Shown piece by piece: positions 1 through 10,764 of a stretch of 64,000 nt of DNA. The stretch spans positions 310,001 to 374,000 of the forward strand of contig VXBP01008680.1 of NCBI GenBank assembly GCA_013400115.1. The letters are read 5' to 3'. Each line of letters begins with the position of its first letter. Position 1 is the first letter of the stretch. A program made the position numbers and the translations under genes. A model generated the notes under the pieces. The model made no database searches. It had not been told where the DNA came from and worked only from the letters and a program-made list of their open reading frames with translations. Origin of the DNA: Rhinopomastus cyanomelas (lineage: Eukaryota > Chordata > Aves > Bucerotiformes > Rhinopomastidae).

Positions 1-1145
1 GCCAAGTAGTTTACCTGGGCTTGCTTGCCCCTGGTAGGCACTTCTTCAGAAATGCTGGGTGACTGGTGTCTACACTAAATGTGTACAGCTAAATGCGAAT
101 GCATGTAATTGTGTTAGTTGGGGTGTGTTGAAAAAAATGGGGGAGCATGGTTAATATGACCCAGAAAGATTGCTCCTAGTGAAAGGATTGCCACTCCTGC
201 TCGAATGGCAGGAGGCTGGATTTGCCAGTTCAAAATCAGGTTTTAGCACAAGCCAAGGTAAGATAAAAACAAGTTGAAGTTATTTACATGCTCAACCCCA
301 CATATCCCCATCCCTCTGTCAAAAGTTTATTAAGACAGAGGTGGAGGGAAATGCAAGAAAACCATGTTTAATCTACTTATCCCAAGATTAATTCCTAAGG
401 GCTTCTCTATCTCTGCATTTAGTTGACAGACTGGAGATGCTTACCTAATCCATGCAAACCACCCTCAGGCTTCGCTAAACCCTCTGTGGATCTTTAGTCT
501 CTTGTGTGGCAGGAATGTCCAGCTGGGCAATGTTCAACTCTGGGGACTTGTTCAAATTGGGAACCTGATTACTCATACCCTCCTGTAATTTGCTAATCAC
601 GCTCTGTGCAATCACAGAACTGGGGACTGTTTCCTGCAGCATATTACCTGCTTTTGTTTTGGGATTTAGGTCATGAGGGTAAGCACATAATTTGGGGTGA
701 TAAAACCTCAAAGTGCTGTCTTTGAGAGATCACCTGACATTAAGAAAATACTGCTTCTGTGTGGGGCTTGAAGTTTCTGAAATGGAAAATCACTGAATGC
801 AAAATAAGGAAACCAGACTGAGCCTGCCATGTGCATGGGTCAGCCTGAGGTGCACATCTGTAGTATGTGGCAAATTCTGGAGCACAAACCTAAGGCTGAG
901 CTCCAGTGCAAATTTGCTGATTGCTTATGTGACAAGCCTACATTCAGAGTCCTGCAGTGAGATTTGGGGTGTTCTTTTGCAATCAGAGATAGGGTTTATA
1001 GACAAAGTGAGTTCATGTTACTGGTATGGATGGTGTAAAATCCAGTTGCTTGAGGATCAGGTATCCCAGTGGCACTGATGGAGTTGTATGGATCTCCAGA
1101 TAGATGTCTCATAGGTGCAGATTAAATGATGGTAAGGATGATAGG
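1..1145. other. Unique sequence, nothing recognised
   Basis: No CR1 motif, tandem repeat, tRNA-like structure or credible exon was seen. The short open frames here are of the length expected by chance and match nothing I recognise. Confidence 0.5.
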
Positions 1146-1222
1146 ACTAGGTCAGACCAAAGGTCTGAAGGCTTCACTCTACAAGTGGCCAGTGATAGAT
1201 GCTTTCAGAAGAGTGAAAAGAC
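1146..1222 (+). repeat. Degenerate old amniote interspersed repeat (family not named)
   Basis: The phrase around GGTCAGACCAAAGGTCTG, followed by GTGGCCAGTGATAGATGC and a cag-rich stretch, resembles a repeat I know as very common in turtle, crocodile and bird DNA (a shared 'lot of bases read as gtcagaccaaaggtc ... gtggccagt ... agatgctt' layout). A second, more decayed copy lies at about 58709-58803. I do not assign a family name. The copy is heavily diverged, so it is old. Confidence 0.45.
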
Positions 1223-4200
1223 AGGACAAAGAAATACGTCTCTGATAAAGTCTCTTGGTCTGCAGTTTGCTGAAGGTGGTATCTTAGGCGTAGACATACA
1301 AGAAACTTACTCCAGAGAAGAAGGCAGGCTTCATGGAGCACGAAGCTGGTAGCAGGATCTGCTGCCACGCAACAGAACACACTAACCTGCAGCAAAGAGA
1401 GTGGGACTCCATGAATCAGAAAATAAAGTAAATAATTGTAAGAAAGTAAAAACTTCTCAGGATGCCATAATCTAAATCCTCTTCTGGAATGATTCCTAAG
1501 GTTTTTTAGTGCTTCCCTGAACAGAAATAATTGAGGAGATTTGTTTTTTAATTAAAACTTGAAGTTACTCTTCTTATAAACCATTTTCTGTTCTCTTTCC
1601 TCTGTGCTTTTCTTTCTTAAACTATAAGTATTTTGGCCAAAGTCCTGGAGCACCTGTGCCAAAAAGGATTGCAGTCACCAGTGCCCATCCAGGGACAGTG
1701 CTCGGTAGGCAGAGCCTGAAGATGCTAGACGAAGCATCTACATGCTGAGAATGTTCTTCAAAAGCTAACCAGCAGCAGCTGTGGTGTTGGCCAGGGAGAG
1801 CATGGAGAAGGGTAGCATGACAGAGAGCTCTGCGTTTCAGAAACAGAGCAGTATGCGTGGGAGAAAATGAAAATGCATGATAAAAACACAGAGGATTCAG
1901 CAGTGTTTTACCTCTGTTCCAGTTAAGTAATTTCCACATATTGTGGACTGAGCACAGAATTGGTAAGGGTGACTGAAAAATAGCCAGAGATCTTTGCTTG
2001 TAAAGCAGTGCCCCCTATTTTGCTCCTTCCCACTGCTTTCCTTCTCCATGAGAGAAGGTGTTACCCAGGTCTTCACTGCACTTTGGATCACAGCCCCACA
2101 TCTGTTTCATCTTTTCTTCACAGTCTGAAGGTTGCTGGTTGGGTTTTCTTTCCATGGCTTATGGGTATCGTTGAGCACCGTGAGGCATTTGGGGGAGCAT
2201 TCTTTTCGGCAGCTCTGTTCCAGCTCTGCCATAATTTATGTGTTTGAGTAGCCCCCATTGAATTTACAAGCAGTTCTCAGAATGAAAGAGAACTTGTATG
2301 GGTGTAATTTGGAGGCATCTGAAGATAGTTTTATTCCACGTGGATGCCAGAGTCAGCCCAAAGAGATCCAAATGCAGTGTCTGGGCCTATTTTTAGTTGG
2401 CAAGTGCTTTTAGACTATGTAACGTGTCTTTGTCATTTGTCTACCATACGCTTTGCCTCCATATGTTTATCCCTGTTGCTATTGCTGATTCAGTATTTCA
2501 ATAATAGAATCATTTGGAGCTGTTTTGTAGACTAGGGCTTGCATCAGACTTTTTTGTCTCTATATAATTAGACTAATGTCATTACTGATCCTAGCAGCAA
2601 CTTTGAGTCGGAGCTGACAGTATATCCAGAAGCTGTGCCTACACTGCTAAAGACTGGCCTAGGGACAAAGTGACCTCGAGCGATTCACTGATTAGGACAA
2701 CCTTCTCTGTACAGCAGAGCTGCTTGGAACAGCTGAAAATAGAACCAGAAGTACAAATAATCTCTCCCATCTGTAGACACAGAGGAGTAGTAGTTTGATC
2801 TCCTTGTCACACAGAAGGGGCTTTATTGCTATTCCCATTACTGAACCTTTTCACATTTATAAACTTTTCATTATTGAATTTCCTAAGCACTGGAGACCTA
2901 CACATATTAAGAATAAATAGAAGAAAACAGTCGTTTTTGAAGTCGTATATGCTTCCCAAAGTTCTTTTACAGATGGGGAGCTGACACTGTAAGTTCTGTC
3001 TGCCTCACCAGCTAATCAGAAAATGCATCTTAGATCATGCCCTCCCGGGACAAGGCGAGGGAACTGCCGATGTACAGTTTATGGATTCTGATGGAGGTTG
3101 TGAACTCCATCTGTGTCTTTGTCAGACTGCAAGCTTCATTTGGCTTTAAGGCTGCAATGACTCTTCCCACGGCCTCACACCTTTGCTGCTGGTTTAAAGT
3201 TTGTGCAGGGCGCATCATGGTCAGTGAGCAAGGGCTGTGCCATACAGCGCTGTGATCCCAGGCACTAAGTTACTTCTGCCAAGGAGACTGGGCTGTTGAG
3301 GATGTGGTCACCTTGGCCACAAACTGATCCGGCAGGAGACTGGGTTCACATGCTGAAAACTGGATGGGAGCTGAAAAGTTACAGAGTAAAAGTAGTTATC
3401 TTGGTGTCTTTGGAGCTTGGAAAATGGCAGATCCAGTACCCAATCCTTTTTCTTGCTTCTTGGAGATGCTCTAAAGAGGACAAAGTGGTTATTCAGAATT
3501 AAATTTCTCCCTTCAAAATACCAGCCGATTTGAAGCTGAAAGGGAAGATTTAACTTTATTTTAAGAGCCTTTGGATTACTTTTTGAAGTAATGAAGCACA
3601 AGAAAGTTATCACTTAAAAGATAACTGCTGTAGCATCAGAACCTTCTGAGTCGTTGGGGCTTCCACAAAAAAGTCTATAGAAATCTATACGATGCATCTT
3701 TCACAGAAATAACAAGGAAAGAGAGTGACAAATTGGATCTGGATTAAGAAAAAATAAAGCTCTGAGTACTCCTGTTACTTTCTGACCATCATACTTAAAT
3801 AATAAAGAAAATAATCTGCATTTTTTTTCTGTTAAACTCCTTAGAGAAACAAGCAACTCATGTGCCAGTATTGAATCTAACATAATAGCTATTATCTTTC
3901 CCAGATACTGTCAGAAAATGAGTGATCATTCTTCTTGCCTGCTTTCCTACTGAGGAAACTACCTAAGGTTTGCCCTGTAGGTGCCAATACTTGAAGACCC
4001 AGTCAGTGGAAGACCTTGAGAAGATCTCTTCCTGTCGTTCTACTGTACAAGAAGAGTTTAGTTCACAGCCACTGTGTGCTTGTGCAGTTGGAGAAGGGGG
4101 TAAGCATGGGAAGCTTCTGTGGCATGAGAACACCAGTGCAAGAGCTAAACTGAATACGGAAGTAGTAATCTTCTCTCCGAGAGCTAGACTGGCACCTGGA

Positions 4201-6049
4201 AAATAGTTTTGCCTCCAGGCATTTTATGCTGGTCTGGAGAGCCTGTCAGCCACTTTGGGCCAAGTTCCAACTGCAGGAAATAATCCTGAGGAGAAGAGCA
4301 GGAAATGCTATTGAACACTTTCATTTCTCAACCTGCAGTTAGAAAGGCAGACTCTGTTTTGACATCTCTTGCTTGCTTTGCCATCTTCAGGCATCAAAGA
4401 AAGCACTTAAAAGGGCATATGATGCAGTCTGGAGCTAAGTCATGAAATAGCATGCATAATTGAGATTATTATAATTATCAGTACAAACTGCCTGAATCAT
4501 CACCTCCTTACATGCAAGACTCCAGTACTGCGTGTCAGCCTAAATGTGAACATCTGCAGCAAGCAACTGTATCTCTTAGGTAATGGTAGTTCTGTTTCAA
4601 AATTTGATGGGAGGTGAACCAGGGGAAAGAGAGTTTGCAGATTTTTTTGGGAAAAAGAGAAGGAATCTCCAACTTCTGTTAGCATAGTCACTAACTGACT
4701 GATACTCTTGCTTACTGAGGACATGAGCCATGTGTCATTTGTGATGTCCTGCTACAGTCCAGCGGAACATGGTTGGCTGGCAGCAAATTATCCTGAGCCC
4801 TGCTGAGTTAAGTAGGCTCCATCTTATTTTAAAGGATGCCAGACATTTTGTCTCTTTGGCCAAGCCTTCTCAGTCATTTATAAAGTTACATGGAAAGGTC
4901 AGTCTGTACTTAGATGTACAATATGATTAAAACAGATCACATTAAATTATTCCCGTTTACCAAAGTAAAAGCAAAGCAAAATGAAAAAGCTTGTTCGTTA
5001 TCTATCGGGCAAGACTTCACTGTCCCCTGATGTGATTGTTGGTTTTCCACTCTTATGAATCATTTAAATAAGGAGACTCAAACAGGATTTTAGTAGGAGT
5101 TTTTGTTGGAATCTTGAGATTCTGAACAAATATAGAAATAAATATATATTTTTTTAATGCAATAAACTTTCAGAAACAGCTCTTTCTTAGAGTGGAGTTG
5201 TCAGGGAAAATGTCATGCTATTCAAAATAAAAGCCTACCTTTTCAAACAACAAAAGTAAAAAGAGAGAGGAGTCAACTACATGTCACTCTTTTGGGGGAT
5301 CAACAGGATAGACTTTTTTTCTCTTTGCCTGTCTTCTACTATTTCTGAGTGACCCCCTATCAGCACTCTTTCCTCTGTATTCCGGTAAATCTAGCACTGA
5401 ACCAGAACTTGAAGGCAAGTCTAACTTACTTGTCCACAACAGATTTGGTGTCTAGCTCTTTCACATACTTCAGGGACTGCTCCATACCTTACCTGTCCTG
5501 CCTATATGGGTTCAACATTACTGATCTGCTTTCCCCAAAGTCTGTGGAAGGTATGACGGTGATCTTGTGGCTGGGTCAGATCCCATCTAGATAGCTTTCA
5601 TATGCTCATCTTCCTCGCATTTGCATCCTGCTACTATAGGAGAACAAAAATGTGACCATGTGTTAAGCATTTCTGGGACCAGCAACCATCATGAGCAGGA
5701 CTTCAATCCCAGTACAAGCAAATGTCACTGCGCATGTGAGAATGAAAGAGCAGAATGATTAAGAAAGATTACTTTGTTTTTTAAAGTGCTTTCCTGACAA
5801 ACTGTCAGTGTTGTCACTCTTCAGGGAAAAAGTGTTGCTTTTGTGGGCTTTTTTTGAATGCATTTGTCATAAAAAATTATTCTGAAAATGCTCAAATAAA
5901 TGAGTAACTTTACTCCTGTCAATAATATTTAAGGAGTTCTTTAAATTTTAGGCATTTTGTTATTGTTCCTGCATTAGAATTACTTTCTCTTGACGTCTGG
6001 GTAAATGAAGGATTGAGAGATACAGTTGGCAGAGGTACTCCATGCACAG
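1223..6049. other. Unique sequence, nothing recognised
   Basis: About 4.8 kb without a recognisable mobile element or gene. It is AT-rich in places, for example 4920-5260. Open frames are short, overlap on both strands and look like chance. Confidence 0.5.
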
Positions 6050-7240
6050 AACCACAGAATCACTGAACATTACGGATTGGAAGGGACCTCGAAAGATCAT
6101 TTAGTCCAATCCCATCCCCCTGCCACAGAAGGATCACTTAGACCAGGTGGGTTTTACACATCTTCAGTGAAGGAGACTCCACAACCCCCATGGGCAGCCT
6201 GTTCCAGTGCTCTGTCACCCTCACCATGAAGAAGTTCCTCCTGATATTTATATGAAACCTCTATGTTCCAGCTGACACCAATTGCCCCTTTTCCTATCAC
6301 TAGATGACATTGAGAAGACCCTGGCTCCATTCCCCTAACACCCATCCTTCACATATTTATAGACATTAATGAGGTCACCCCTCAGTCTCCCTCTCTCCAA
6401 GCGAAAGAGACCCAGCTCCCTCAGCCTCTCTTCATAAGGGAGAAGTTCTTCTTTCATCATCTTTGTTGCCCTACGCTGGACTCCCTCCAGCAGCTCCACA
6501 TCCCTCTTGAACTGAGGGGCCCACAACTGGACACAATACTCCAGATGTGGTCTCACTAGGGCAAAGTAGAGGGGGAGAAGAACCAGTCTCAATCTGCTAA
6601 CCACCCCCCTTCTGATCCATGCCAGGATGCTGTTGGCCCTCTTGGCCTCAAGAGCACACTGCTGGCTCATGGTCATCCTGCTGTCCACCAGGACCCCCAG
6701 GTCCTTTTCTCCTACACTGCTCTCCAACAGGTCAGTCCCCAGCCTATACTGGTACCTGGGCTTGTTCCTGCCCAGATGCAAGACTCTACACTTACCCTTG
6801 TTATAGTTCATTACATTTCTCTCTGTCCAGCTCTCCAGCCTGTCCAGGTCTCACTGAATGGCAGCACAGTCTGCAGGGGTGTCGGCGACACCACCCAGCT
6901 TTGTGTCATCAGCAAACTGTCTGACAGTGCACCTTAATCCCTCATACAAGTCATCAATGAATAGACTCAATAGGACTGGTCCCAGCAACGACATCTGGGG
7001 CACTCCACTAGATACAGGCTTCCAACTAGACTCTGTCCCGTTGACCACTACTCTCTGGCTTCTGTCCTGCAGCCACTTCACGATCCACATCACTACCCGA
7101 TCATCTAGACCACACTGCCACAGTTTGCTGTTTCAAATGTCTTACTGAAGTCAGGATAGACCACATCCATCATCATCTATCCACCTGGTTATGCCTTCAT
7201 AAAATGCTATCAGGTTGGTCAAGCATGACTTGGATCCATC
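6050..7240 (-). mobile_element. CR1 LINE, 5'-truncated, longest copy in the window
   Basis: On the minus strand this reads from the middle of the CR1 reverse transcriptase to the 3' tail. The translation runs LTNLIAFYEG, a damaged DFSKTFET, QRVVVNGTESSW, SGVPQ, then FADDTKLGG (palm catalytic motif, about 6905-6916), followed by the conserved C-terminal part with RPHLEYCVQLWAP and LPYEERLRELGLF-like segments. The 3' UTR and a short decayed tail lie at the left end (6050-6070). Compared with sister copies, about 21 bp are missing near 6140, between short repeats. Length is about 1.2 kb against 4-5 kb for a full CR1, so the 5' half is absent, as is usual for incomplete reverse transcription. Confidence 0.93.
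6335..7093 (-). pseudogene. CR1 ORF2 (reverse transcriptase) remnant
   Basis: Two open segments, 6851-7093 and 6335-6811, lie in the same frame and are separated by one stop at 6851-6853. At that place sister CR1 copies encode tryptophan before the Asp-Leu-Asp-Arg-Leu segment, so a TGG-to-TGA change explains it. A second stop at 6335-6337 (TAG where sisters have CAG, Gln) ends the frame early, before the usual C-terminus. The FADD metal-binding motif of the reverse-transcriptase palm is intact. The frame also continues open upstream of 7093 to at least about 7120. The element cannot make a full protein because the 5' part with the endonuclease is missing. Confidence 0.88.
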
Positions 7241-7283
7241 CTTTCCCCACCACTTTCCTTGATTATTTTTGCCTTGATATATG

Positions 7284-7490
7284 AATATGAGAAGGAACTT
7301 CTTCACAGTGAAGCTGACAGAGCACTGGAACAGGATGCCCAGGGGAGTGGTGGAGTCTCTTTCACTGGAGATGTTTAAGACCTGCCTGGATGTGTTCCTG
7401 TGTGACTTGGTCTAGATCATCCTGCTGTTGCAGGGGGATTGGACCAGATGATCTTTTGAGGTCCCTTCCAATCCTTAATGGTTCTATGAT
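7284..7490 (+). mobile_element. CR1 LINE 3' end
   Basis: A plus-strand 3' terminal piece: the GAAGGAACTTCTTCACAGTG segment, the end of ORF2 (LDVFLCDLV then TAG), the 3' UTR with GGGGGATTGGACCAGATGAT and a one-unit tail GGTTCTATGAT. It lies only about 45 bp from the minus-strand CR1 at 6050-7240, so the two tails point away from each other. It has its own complete tail, so it is a separate insertion and not a twin-priming inversion of its neighbour. Confidence 0.92.
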
Positions 7491-9071
7491 ATGGACATTT
7501 TGCCTCCTATCTTGTCAAAGCTATCCTTTCATCTTGACCTGGTAATGATATCTGTAACTCAAGGTGGAAGATGGTTTCTAGAAGTAATGGTGTGCACTTT
7601 ACTTATAAACAAGAAACCCTTCCGGTGAGGGATTTATCTCGTTGTCATTTTATCCAGTGGACAGTACCCTGAAGAATAATAGATGAGGAATTATTTGGTA
7701 AAGTACATTGAGTTCAGTGCTCAGGCACTTTTGAAACACGTTTGCTGGAGCCTGAAAACAGCTGCCCTCACAATGAGGACCAGGCTTCAGGAAACAAAAT
7801 TTGTTTTAAATTTTCTCTTAAATTTTCTACCAATGTAATTGTTACTTCAAATTGTTTATTTAGGTTTATTAAAATCGGTTTTTACAGTCTGCCAGCATAT
7901 GATAGTCAAGCGCTTTCTAGTTATTTTGAGACTGTTTGCAAACACACATTGGCCTTCAGAGTTTTTCTGAGAGGAATGCAAATATTTGAGGAACAAAATT
8001 GGAATTGTTTTAAATTCTTAAGAGAAAGCAAATTCTCATCTTCTCAAGTTCACGCTGCAAGTTAAATGATAAATATTGTGCTTCTTCACTCCAGTAGTAG
8101 AACAAATCTGGCAGAAGGAATCAATATATCTGAGTGAGTCTTCTCAAATATTAGAGAGCCCTCACAATTTCTCAAACCAACTTCTCAACATTCAGTAAGT
8201 CTCTCGGTTAAGGTTTAGTTCTAGATGATGGCAGTGTGTGTGTTTTAGCTGCTAGAACACACAGAGCAGCTTGCTGCTATCACTGAGTAATGGCACTGCT
8301 GTTGCTGGTAGTGAATATGATATTCAGAAATATGTAAAATTTAGGAATCTTCAGAAGTTATGTTTAAAGTCACTGAAGCAAATTAATGGAAATGTAGAGA
8401 AGAAGATTATAACAAAATTGAACATAAATAGCACTGCATTTTTTGAGCCCCAAACCGTCTGAATTGGAAATAGAAGCTGAAGAACAGTTATCTCCTCTGG
8501 TAAAAACAGATACTGTCAGTTAAGGCAGAGAATAATTGACTGAACACTTTTTCAAAAATGGGAGGATACTCTTATCTTGAAATTTATTTTAGAACTGACT
8601 CAATGCCAGAGTTGGACGCTGACAGATGCTGCCATATCTCTTTAAAAGCTTCTTACCTAGTGAACAAAGCAGTTGCCATTAATGGGACACCATTCAGTGC
8701 CATTCACCCTAGAAAAGTATCTGAAAACCAAGTTCTGAACATTTCCAAGGTGAATTAATGGATTTTTCTTCAGGCCAAGGACTTTCAACTTGTGTTAGAA
8801 GATGGCAGCTCTGCCACACTGAGGGCCCATCTTCAGGATCTCTGGAGATCAGCTTTTCCCTGCACAACTGATGCCTGCCTGGCCAGCAGAGAGTCATCAG
8901 ATGCCTTCTCAGGGTGGCAAGCACACAACACGTAGATGCTAAGTCTGCCTTTTGTGGGTGCTGGCCAATAAATCATTGATTTACACTTTGAAGTTGCAAT
9001 AGATGCAGCTTGCAGATTCTTTGAGTCCTGCTGAAGATGTCTGAACAAGCTGACCTCAAAAGAGGAACTGA
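7491..9071. other. Unique sequence, AT-rich, nothing recognised
   Basis: No repeat or exon recognised. Moderately AT-rich around 7790-8060 and 8270-8460, where open frames up to about 107 codons occur; they match nothing known and are probably chance. Confidence 0.45.
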
Positions 9072-9275
9072 AGAGGGAGTGGGTAGGGAAGTCAGCAGAC
9101 TAAGAGAGGTTCTCCTACCGCTGTGCTCTGCCCTGCTGAGACCACACCTGGAATATTGTGTCCAGTTCTGGGCCCCTCAGTTCAAGAAGGACACAGAACT
9201 TCTGGAGAAAGTCCAGCACAGAGCAATGAAGTTGATGAAAGAAGTAGAACATCTCCCTTATGAGGAAAGGCTGAT
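9072..9275 (+). mobile_element. CR1 LINE internal fragment (no 3' tail)
   Basis: The plus strand encodes the CR1 ORF2 segment LLRPHLEYCVQFWAPQFKKD followed by LLEKVQHRAMKLMKEVEHLPYEERL in pieces. Similarity stops abruptly at about 9275, with no 3' UTR or ATTCTATG tail, so the 3' part was lost by deletion or rearrangement after insertion. It looks older than the young group because several codons differ. Confidence 0.88.
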
Positions 9276-10420
9276 GATTCTTCGTTTTGGTTTATCGTCT
9301 TTGAAAAAATCTAGAAACCTTTGTGCTGCAGCAATATTCTCACTCTCTTCTAACAAGCTATTGTGGTCCTATTTGTGATAGATTTTCTTGATTTAGATCA
9401 AAATCTGGTTTTTAAATTTTATGGCAATGCCCAAGAACTTTCCCTGACACTACTTGTTTTTTTAGTAAATAGCTTTTGAGGCTGGCTCAGTAGCAGAGTC
9501 CCAAGAAGCACTTGCATCACTGAAGCCAGTAGCAACTTGTGGAGCAGTGTAGTGGGTCTTGAGTCAACTCTTCTGTCAGCACTGCATGGCACCATAGCAT
9601 AACCTGACGTTGTTCCAGCCCCAGGATGCAACCTGAGTTTAAGCTGCCTGCTGCTCTTGCCCCGGGACAAGTACTTGCAGAACAAAACCTGCCAAGTGTA
9701 GTCCTATGGTCTACGGGGCAGAGTGTTGTCTTCCTTCTCTAGATCCCTCAGGCAGTCTTCTTCCTTCTTCTCCATCCTAGTCCAGACCTTGCTTGCCTCC
9801 TGCCCTTTGCTGACACAGACATAAGCCAAAGAGTGTTACCTTCTATGTCCTTGCTTCAGGCAGAGCAGAAAAGTGCTACTGACCCTAAAATTCCCTTTCA
9901 TGATGACACTCAGAACCCTGTGCATACGTATTGTCTCTACTGGGAGATGTTCTCTTAATGCTGAAGGCTGGATGGCCTAGGCATAAAAGGGTATAAAAGA
10001 GATGACTGTCAGCCTTGAGATGCAGAAGTGGTTAATGCTAGGTGAGGTGATGTTTCCCCTGATCTGGGTGGAACGGGGATGCAGTACACGCTTTCACATC
10101 ATCTAACCTAGAGGAGTTACTTTCGCAGAATATGGCTACTAGACACTGGTTCTTGAGCTCAATCCTTTCATTGGTATGAAACAGAATACTGTAGATTTGG
10201 AAATAACCTTTCATCCTGAGGATCCAATGGCATTTTTTCATCAGTGCTCAGCCACCATAGGTAGATCGCAGTGGTTTCCTCATGACCTTTGGATGGGAGG
10301 CTAAAATTTTTAGGTTCTGGATGTATTAAGTGATGTTTAGAGTAAAAAAGGGTCCATTTTCAGAGCCTTATTGTCAGACCTGGTAGAACAACTGTCTTCT
10401 GAAATCTCTAAGGAACGAGT
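9276..10420. other. Unique sequence, nothing recognised
   Basis: No recognisable repeat or gene. An 88-codon minus-strand frame at 9419-9685 matches nothing I know. Confidence 0.45.
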
Positions 10421-10764
10421 CATAGAATCATAGAATCATTAGGGATTGGAAGGGACCTCGAAAGATCATCTAGTCCAATCCCTCTGCTACAGCAGGATCA
10501 CCTAGACCAAGTCATACAGTCAGTCAGGGTTAGAAGGGACCACAGGATCATCCAGTTCCAACCCCCCTGCCATGGGCAGGGACACCCCACCCTAGATCAG
10601 GCTGGCCAGAGCCTCATCCAGCCCGGCCTTAAACACCTCCAAGGATGGGGCCTCCACCACATTCCTGGACAACCCATTCCTGGCTCTCACCACTCTCACA
10701 GTGAAGAACTTCCTCCTCACATCCACTCTACCCATCTCCAGCTTTGTTCCATTCCCCCTAGTCA
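10421..10764 (-). mobile_element. Composite CR1 with two tandem 3' tails
   Basis: Read on the minus strand, this starts in CR1 ORF2 (VRRKFFTVRVVRARNGLSRN... ending GLDEALASLI then stop) and the matching 3' UTR ending near AACCCTGACTGACTG. It then passes at about 10517 into the 3' UTR of a different CR1 type (GACTTGGTCTAGGTGATCC, GGATTGGACTAGATGATCTT, ATTCTATG tail at 10421-10440). The same junction occurs at about 31945, 38880-38905 and 45515. The element is 5'-truncated at about 10764. Confidence 0.9.

Noticed and set aside
6619..7148. Plus-strand frames across the CR1 at 6050-7240
   Set aside because: They are antisense shadows of the CR1 ORF2 remnant.
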